A stretch of 64,000 nt of DNA from Sulfuracidifex metallicus DSM 6482 = JCM 9184 (lineage in GTDB: Archaea; Thermoproteota; Thermoprotei_A; Sulfolobales; Sulfolobaceae). Shown here piece by piece: positions 59,758-64,000 of this stretch. The stretch is from assembly GCA_032834875.1 (NCBI GenBank), contig CP135238.1, positions 440,011-504,010 on the forward strand, given 5' to 3'. Made by a program: the position numbers and the translations under genes. The notes below the pieces were generated by a model. That model worked only from the letters and a program-made list of their open reading frames with translations, did not search any database and had not been told where the DNA came from. Position 1 is the first letter of the stretch. The number at the start of each line of letters is the position of its first letter.

Positions 59758-60904
59758 GGGAAAGTTCTTTCTTTCTGGAGAAATAGTTGAGGCATGCGTT
59801 GAATTCGATACACAAATCAGAAACATAAGAAATAACTGCAAACCGGACCTAGAGACTCCAAACGATACAATAGTAGTTCCAGGAGCTGTGGATATGCACG
59901 TTCACGTAAGGGGAATGGAATTGGCATATAAAGAGGACGTCACTTCGGCTACCAAGGAAGCAACTTACGGTGGATTAACACTTATTGTAGATATGCCAAA
60001 CACATCTCCATATGTCAGAGACAAGAAAACAATCAAGGAAAAACTGAGTGAATTTGAATATTATTCCAGATGCAATTACGGAATCTATTCTGGAGTCCCA
60101 AATGAAGGAGAAAACGTAGAAGATATGCCAATAGCAGGTTATAAAATATTTCCTGAAGATTTGTGGAAGAAAGAAACCGAAAATATTCTAAAAAATTCTA
60201 GGAAGCTCAAGATTTTACACCCTGAAGTTCCTTTATATCTGTTCAGGGGAACCAGACTATCTTGGATGGAGCTTGCTTCACTTTACATGGTAAGTGGAGG
60301 AAAAAGAGTTCACATAACTCACGCAACCACAATAGATACAATAGCAATTTCGAAGAAGATGGGATTTACGGTTGATATGACACCACATCACATGATAGTA
60401 GATGGAGAGAGGGACTGTCTATCCAAAGTAAACCCTCCAATAAGAGATATAACTGAAAGAAACAAGCTAATACAAGGAATTCACGAAGTGGACGCCTTAG
60501 TGAGCGACCATGCACCACATGCGAAGTGGGAGAAGAATATGCCTTATGAAGTATGCCCGCCAGGGATAGCTGGCCTCTCATTTACTGTACCTTTCGTATT
60601 TTCCTTATCGTTTAAAGGAATTATATCCTTAGGAAGAGCAGTGCAGCTTGTCTCGACTAATCCTTCTAAAATTTTGGGAATTAAATACGGTGAAATTGCC
60701 AATGAGTATCCTGCAAACTTCACAGTAATAAAGAGGGAGAACTGGAGATATCATACTGTCTTTAGTAAGACAACTTACACTCCAATGGATGGATATCCTT
60801 TAGACGCAAGAGTTTACATGACGATTGTCAGAGGTAAAGTAGCGTTCTTAGACGGAGAACCTCTTCCAGTTAAAGGGGCGAACGTATTTGATAAGAATAG
60901 CTAA
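59747..60904 (+). CDS. pyrC: Dihydroorotase
   Basis: The frame is open from 59672, but I set the start at TTG 59747 (385 residues, MWLKGKFFLSGEIVEA). It has GGAGGGTGA at 59733-59741 at good spacing, and GTG 59738 is the alternative. Metal motif VDMHVHVRG near residue 48 (HxH), then GYKIFP with a candidate carboxylated Lys, HITHA, TPHH and the C-terminal catalytic SDHAPHA. It closes carbamoyl aspartate to dihydroorotate. The end overlaps pyrD by 17 bp. Confidence 0.92.
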   Translation: MWLKGKFFLSGEIVEACVEFDTQIRNIRNNCKPDLETPNDTIVVPGAVDMHVHVRGMELAYKEDVTSATKEATYGGLTLIVDMPNTSPYVRDKKTIKEKLSEFEYYSRCNYGIYSGVPNEGENVEDMPIAGYKIFPEDLWKKETENILKNSRKLKILHPEVPLYLFRGTRLSWMELASLYMVSGGKRVHITHATTIDTIAISKKMGFTVDMTPHHMIVDGERDCLSKVNPPIRDITERNKLIQGIHEVDALVSDHAPHAKWEKNMPYEVCPPGIAGLSFTVPFVFSLSFKGIISLGRAVQLVSTNPSKILGIKYGEIANEYPANFTVIKRENWRYHTVFSKTTYTPMDGYPLDARVYMTIVRGKVAFLDGEPLPVKGANVFDKNS

Positions 60905-61769
60905 CGTTGAAATGAACGACTTTATTACAGTTGCGTCAGGCATAGTCCCAGATGTTCTAGATTACGTAGATAGGGTTTGTGAAGTTGTAAAGCCTGCCTC
61001 CATCACGCTTAAGACATTGACGAAAAATCCCATTGAACCGCATAAAGCTCCCACAGTCGCAAAGCTTCACGACGGTTGTTATATAAATGCCATAGGATTG
61101 GGCAACCCTGGTCTGGAATTCCTTAAGTACATGAATCGTTGGGGAAAATGCCAGTTCATAGTCAGCATTGGGGGTTCTTCGGTGAAGGAGATTTCAGAAG
61201 TAGCCTCAAAGGTTAAGAACTTCGGCGAAATAATAGAAGTTAACCTAAGTAGCCCAAACAGAAGGGGATTTGGAGAATCCATGTCTGCGTATGCAAAGGA
61301 AGTAACACAAGCTGTGAAGGATGTGGTGGGTAAAAAACCAGTCTTTATAAAACTTGGGCCTTGGGATTCCATTCTAGAAATAGCAGGTAAGGCACTTGAG
61401 GGTGGAGCAGATGGATTAACGCTTATAAACACATTGAAGGGAATGAAGATAGATCTAAACTCGTTGTCTCCAATGCTCTCTTATGGGACTGGAGGAATTT
61501 CAGGGAAATGCATTCACTCTTTAGCAGTGAGGATAATTCACGACGTTTACAAGGAGTACAACACAGAAATTATAGGAATAGGAGGAGTCTTCTCTTGGGA
61601 GGACGCAATAGAGTTAATGTCTGTTGGCGCAAAGATGGTTGGAATTGGAACAGCGATTTTGGAACTTGGTTTAGCAATAGTCCCGAAGATAAGAGAAGGA
61701 GTAGAAGAATACCTTGCAGAAAAGGGTTTAAGACTTTGTGATGTGATAGGAAAGGCAGTGAGAAAATGA
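60888..61769 (+). CDS. pyrD: Dihydroorotate dehydrogenase, type 1S
   Basis: This 293-residue class 1 TIM-barrel flavoprotein has the N-terminus NVEMNDFITVASGIVPD and a catalytic loop in which Ser replaces the usual Cys: VNLSSPNRRGFGES near residue 122, where class 1A/1B enzymes have SCPN. IKLGPWDSI, TLINTLKGMKID, YGTGGISGKCIHSLAVR, IIGIGGVFSWEDAIELM and VGIGTA (FMN phosphate site) follow. The Ser marks the Sulfolobus type 1S enzyme that pairs with a short PyrK. The start is TTG at 60888. It overlaps the next gene by 4 bp. Confidence 0.92.
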   Translation: MIRIANVEMNDFITVASGIVPDVLDYVDRVCEVVKPASITLKTLTKNPIEPHKAPTVAKLHDGCYINAIGLGNPGLEFLKYMNRWGKCQFIVSIGGSSVKEISEVASKVKNFGEIIEVNLSSPNRRGFGESMSAYAKEVTQAVKDVVGKKPVFIKLGPWDSILEIAGKALEGGADGLTLINTLKGMKIDLNSLSPMLSYGTGGISGKCIHSLAVRIIHDVYKEYNTEIIGIGGVFSWEDAIELMSVGAKMVGIGTAILELGLAIVPKIREGVEEYLAEKGLRLCDVIGKAVRK

Positions 61770-62074
61770 CCGATGGAAACGAAATTATAATGAAAGGAAG
61801 GGATTTAGAATCGCTTGTATTCATGGGAAGATTAAAATCAGTAAACGTGGAGTTCTGTGACGATGAAAAGAAGTTGGCTAGGGTAGTTGGAATAACTGAT
61901 ACCAACGAGAAGGTTTCGACTGAATGCGTTCCAATAAGAGCAGCTGGGAAGATATCCACAGTTATTAAACATTACCTAAGGTTAGGTGTTGGAAATTATA
62001 TCATTTCAAACGAAAAAGTTTCCTCAAGCAACGTAGATACTGAGGAAGATGAAAATGGATCTGAGAATTCCTAA
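61766..62074 (+). CDS. Hypothetical protein, 102 residues, acidic C-terminus
   Basis: The first about 80 residues look like a small globular beta/alpha domain: LVFMGRLKSVNVEFCDDEKK, VGITDTNEKVSTECVPIRAA, ISTVIKHYLRLGVGNYIIS. The tail is acidic and Ser-rich (SSSNVDTEEDENGSENS) and is probably disordered. It overlaps pyrD by 4 bp, so it is transcribed with the pyrimidine operon. The next small gene starts inside its tail. I do not recognise a family. Confidence 0.62.
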   Translation: MTDGNEIIMKGRDLESLVFMGRLKSVNVEFCDDEKKLARVVGITDTNEKVSTECVPIRAAGKISTVIKHYLRLGVGNYIISNEKVSSSNVDTEEDENGSENS

Positions 62075-62351
62075 GATACCTAAAAATGAGGACGACCTAA
62101 ACGAAATTAGCAAGCAGCTCGAACATGAGCATAACAACCCTGAAGATCTAGAGCATGTAGTCGCAGAGTTGATAGGGGAACTTCAGAGCATAGAAAACAG
62201 ATTGACGCAGAGTGAAACCGATGCCAAGAAATTGAAAGAAGAAATTTCAAAGATCTATCTAGTACTTTCTAAGATGATATTATTGATTTCCTCGAACAAT
62301 GAGGAAGACAAAATTAAAAATCTAAAAGACTTGCTTAGCCTACTAAGATGA
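62049..62351 (+). CDS. Coiled-coil protein, 100 residues
   Basis: The protein is almost wholly helical and charged. Residues about 30-75 have heptad-like spacing of Leu/Ile (VVAELIGELQSIENRLTQSE, KLKEEISKIYLVLSKMILLI), predicting a coiled coil. It overlaps the previous small gene by 26 bp and the marC-type gene by 4 bp, so it is the third member of a coupled set behind pyrD. Function is unknown. Confidence 0.62.
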   Translation: MKMDLRIPKIPKNEDDLNEISKQLEHEHNNPEDLEHVVAELIGELQSIENRLTQSETDAKKLKEEISKIYLVLSKMILLISSNNEEDKIKNLKDLLSLLR

Positions 62352-62953
62352 ATTTCGAACTCCCATTCGTACTTGCAGTAAAACTATTCGCTATAATGGA
62401 TCCGCTATCCATATTACCTTTCCTTCTTTCTCTACACGAGGAATTCAACAGAAATTCGCAAACTAAAATTCCATGGAGCCTATTAGTAAAGAAAATAGGC
62501 GTCGCCGTAACTGGACTCATGTTGGTATTTTCAGTCTTAGGCAGGCCTATGTTGTATTACTTGGGTCTATCAGTTTCTTCGTTGGAGATAGGCGGTGGCT
62601 TAATTCTAATATATCTAGGAGTTGACACGCTGGGTGGTTTTCAGCAATTGAAGTTCATGTCAAGCAGGATAGAGGAGGCTGTGGTAACTCCAATAGCCAC
62701 ACCTCTGTTAGTAGGCCCAGGAGCAATGAGCGCACTAGTTACTCTTGGTGTAACCAACGGTGTATTAACCGTAATATTGAGCAGCCTAATCGCTTCAGCT
62801 CTAGTCTTCGCAGTCCTATCTTTCGGTCCGCTCATAGTCAAGGTCATGGGAAACACTGGGACTGTGGCAGCTGGAAGATTCGCCGCAATTATCATAGCAG
62901 CTTTTGGAGTTCAGTTAATAATAAACGGCATATCTCAGATAAAGTTGACATGA
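62348..62953 (+). CDS. MarC-family membrane protein
   Basis: This 201-residue protein has six hydrophobic helices and the family pattern. The first helix has KLFAIMDPLSILPFLLSL, followed by GGGLILIYLGVDTLGGFQQ, and TPIATPLLVGPGAMSALVTL in the middle. The last has RFAAIIIAAFGVQLIINGI. MarC proteins have no proven transport activity. It is the last gene of the coupled series behind the pyr operon and overlaps the coiled-coil gene by 4 bp. Confidence 0.85.
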   Translation: MNFELPFVLAVKLFAIMDPLSILPFLLSLHEEFNRNSQTKIPWSLLVKKIGVAVTGLMLVFSVLGRPMLYYLGLSVSSLEIGGGLILIYLGVDTLGGFQQLKFMSSRIEEAVVTPIATPLLVGPGAMSALVTLGVTNGVLTVILSSLIASALVFAVLSFGPLIVKVMGNTGTVAAGRFAAIIIAAFGVQLIINGISQIKLT

Positions 62954-63008
62954 GAATACATCTTTAAGATGAAAATTTTTTAACGAGTAATGGAAGTTAG
63001 TTCCAGTT

Positions 63009-63479
63009 ATGTCGGAAAATAGAAGCAAGGTAGATTTAGATACAGTAGATAAGAGATTATTAATAGAACTCCTGAGGGATGCTAGAACTAGCCTTAGGAG
63101 ACTAGCTGAAGAGATGAACATCTCTCCAGCCACGTTACATAATAGAATGACAAGGCTTGTACAAGAAGGAATAGTGAAAGGGTTCGCGGCCCTTCTAGAC
63201 TACTCTAAGCTCGGTTTCATTTTAACAGGAATAATAATGGCAAAGGTTGATGGAAAGCATCTCATAGAGTTCGAGAGAGAAATAGCTAACGCTGACAACG
63301 TTATAGCAGTATACGACGTTGTTGGAGAATACGACGTAATCATCATAGCTAAGTTCAGGGACGTGGAGGAGTTGGACGAGTTCCTAAAGCAACTCTTAAA
63401 GAACTCTAGAATAGAAAGAACGCACACGAGCGTAGTTCTGAATATCGTAAAAGAAGATCCCAGGATCAGGATTTTCTAA
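63009..63479 (+). CDS. Lrp/AsnC-family transcriptional regulator
   Basis: This 156-residue protein has an N-terminal HTH ([20 protein letters not shown], then [20 protein letters not shown]) and a C-terminal RAM/ACT-like effector domain ([31 protein letters not shown]). This is the classic Lrp layout of Sulfolobales. The ATG at 63009 follows TTTTTTAAC (62977-62984) by about 26 bp, consistent with a leaderless transcript. The effector and targets are unknown. Confidence 0.92.
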   Translation: MSENRSKVDLDTVDKRLLIELLRDARTSLRRLAEEMNISPATLHNRMTRLVQEGIVKGFAALLDYSKLGFILTGIIMAKVDGKHLIEFEREIANADNVIAVYDVVGEYDVIIIAKFRDVEELDEFLKQLLKNSRIERTHTSVVLNIVKEDPRIRIF

Positions 63480-63532
63480 GAAAAGGTTTTTATATTTTAG
63501 AGAAGCATAACATACTCTCATTGGTGAAATAC

Positions 63533-63835
63533 ATGAAGTTCTGTCCAAAATGTGGAGGAGTGATGATGCCAACGAAAAAGGACGGTAAGGAAATATTAAA
63601 ATGTAATAAATGCGGATTCGAAAAGGAAGTTAGTGACAAGGAAAAGAAGGAGTACAGCGTAAAGGCAACAGCAGAAAAGAAGAACGTCAAGACTACGTCA
63701 TTGGTAAGTGAAAGCAGCACCAGAAATTTAACTGACGATTTAGAACAAGAAAGAGAGGAATACTATAAGGAAGTAGGACTTGAACTTTTGAGAGAAGAGT
63801 TTGAAGAAGGTGAAGATGACGAAGGAGGAGACTGA
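63533..63835 (+). CDS. RPB9/TFS-like N-terminal zinc-ribbon protein with acidic tail
   Basis: I place the start at ATG 63533 ([11 protein letters not shown]), since GGTGA at 63523-63527 gives normal ribosome-site spacing; TTG 63521 is open in frame. The first about 35 residues are the N-terminal zinc ribbon of TFS/RPB9 proteins ([18 protein letters not shown], then [10 protein letters not shown]). The expected C-terminal TFIIS-type ribbon with its catalytic acidic pair is absent. The protein instead ends in a helical, very acidic tail ([13 protein letters not shown]). It may bind RNA polymerase without cleavage activity (inference). Confidence 0.75.
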   Translation: MKFCPKCGGVMMPTKKDGKEILKCNKCGFEKEVSDKEKKEYSVKATAEKKNVKTTSLVSESSTRNLTDDLEQEREEYYKEVGLELLREEFEEGEDDEGGD

Positions 63836-63991
63836 AAAATCTTAGTTTATTTCATTAAACACATTTTTGCTGTTACTCTTTGCTTTTCTCCCTTTTTGAT
63901 ATATAGGATAAGCTTTATCCCTTTATAGTACGATATATCTTTTAGAGTTAAACCTTTAACTATGTTATACGATATAATTAAGGTGATTTAA
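63836..63991. other. AT-rich 3' region before a possible gene at the window edge
   Basis: No gene is seen in this region. A TATA-like GATATATC at 63941-63948 and repeated TATA stretches lie before a candidate ribosome site GGTGATTT at 63982-63989. The window ends at a GTG AAA GTG from 63992, which may be the first codons of another gene. Confidence 0.35.
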
Positions 63992-64000
63992 GTGAAAGTG
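63992..64000 (+). CDS. Possible start of next gene (3' partial)
   Basis: GTG at 63992 follows GGTGA at 63982-63986 with normal ribosome-site spacing. Only three codons are visible, so the product cannot be named. Confidence 0.3.

Overview
The window is a gene-dense stretch of a thermoacidophilic crenarchaeal chromosome, almost certainly from the order Sulfolobales. Evidence for this: an ESCRT-III (CdvB-type) cell-division paralog, a pyrimidine bipolar operon with a type 1S dihydroorotate dehydrogenase, a LysW-dependent arginine gene (argX) beside argGH-carAB, TATA boxes about 26 bp upstream of start codons (leaderless transcripts), many GTG/TTG starts, and two enzymes resembling the 3-hydroxypropionate/4-hydroxybutyrate CO2-fixation cycle of Metallosphaera. 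The genus cannot be fixed by reading alone. No rRNA, tRNA or CRISPR array was seen.

Layout. 1-3.4 kb: glutamate synthase split into an FMN/synthase protein (5' end cut by the window) and a glutaminase-GXGXG protein. 3.5-5.5 kb: two divergent glycosyltransferases. 5.5-10.4 kb: amidohydrolase, diphthamide synthase, molybdenum cofactor genes (mobA, moeA, mobB), CBS protein. 10.4-17.1 kb: methyltransferase, small membrane proteins, DtxR regulator, winged-helix protein, glycerate kinase, a lone nuoB, Sua5 and biotin ligase. 17.4-20.7 kb: universal stress protein and a TldD/TldE protease pair. 20.8-23.1 kb: NikR-like regulator followed by a decayed B3/B4-domain gene interrupted by an IS200/IS605-type (tnpB-only) element; this is the only mobile DNA seen. 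23.1-32.5 kb: homoserine dehydrogenase, heme O synthase, radical SAM protein, enoyl-CoA hydratase and malonic semialdehyde reductase candidates, VIT1-like transporter, cupin, translin and unknowns.

32.4-40.0 kb is a tightly overlapping minus-strand operon argG-argH-carA-carB-argX, giving carbamoyl phosphate and arginine. 40.8-49.5 kb is a minus-strand purine operon purC-S-Q-L-F-F2-D-M, whose second PurF has lost its glutaminase nucleophile. Between purC and the divergent tRNA-binding gene lie two perfect 18-bp palindromes of the same form (TTWACTTG-NN-CAAGTWAA), with a one-mismatch third copy near 40.34 kb; I read these as operators of an unidentified regulator. 49.6-54.3 kb holds a tRNA-binding OB protein, a Nog1-like GTPase, QueE and Taw3/TYW3 (tRNA modification), lipoamide dehydrogenase and a small winged-helix protein. 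54.4-56.5 kb has a CdvB3-like ESCRT-III protein, an AbrB-PhoU regulator and a JAMM protease. 56.5-61.8 kb is the divergent pyrimidine operon (pyrE-pyrF leftward; pyrB-I-K-C-D rightward), followed by two small unknown proteins, a MarC-family membrane protein, an Lrp regulator and an RPB9/TFS-like zinc-ribbon protein with an acidic tail.

Most of the window is core metabolism. The points I would follow up are the purine-operon palindromes, the glutaminase-dead PurF2, the start-less mobA frame running out of the moeA stop codon, the acidic-tailed TFS-like protein, and the two small acidic proteins behind the pyr operon.
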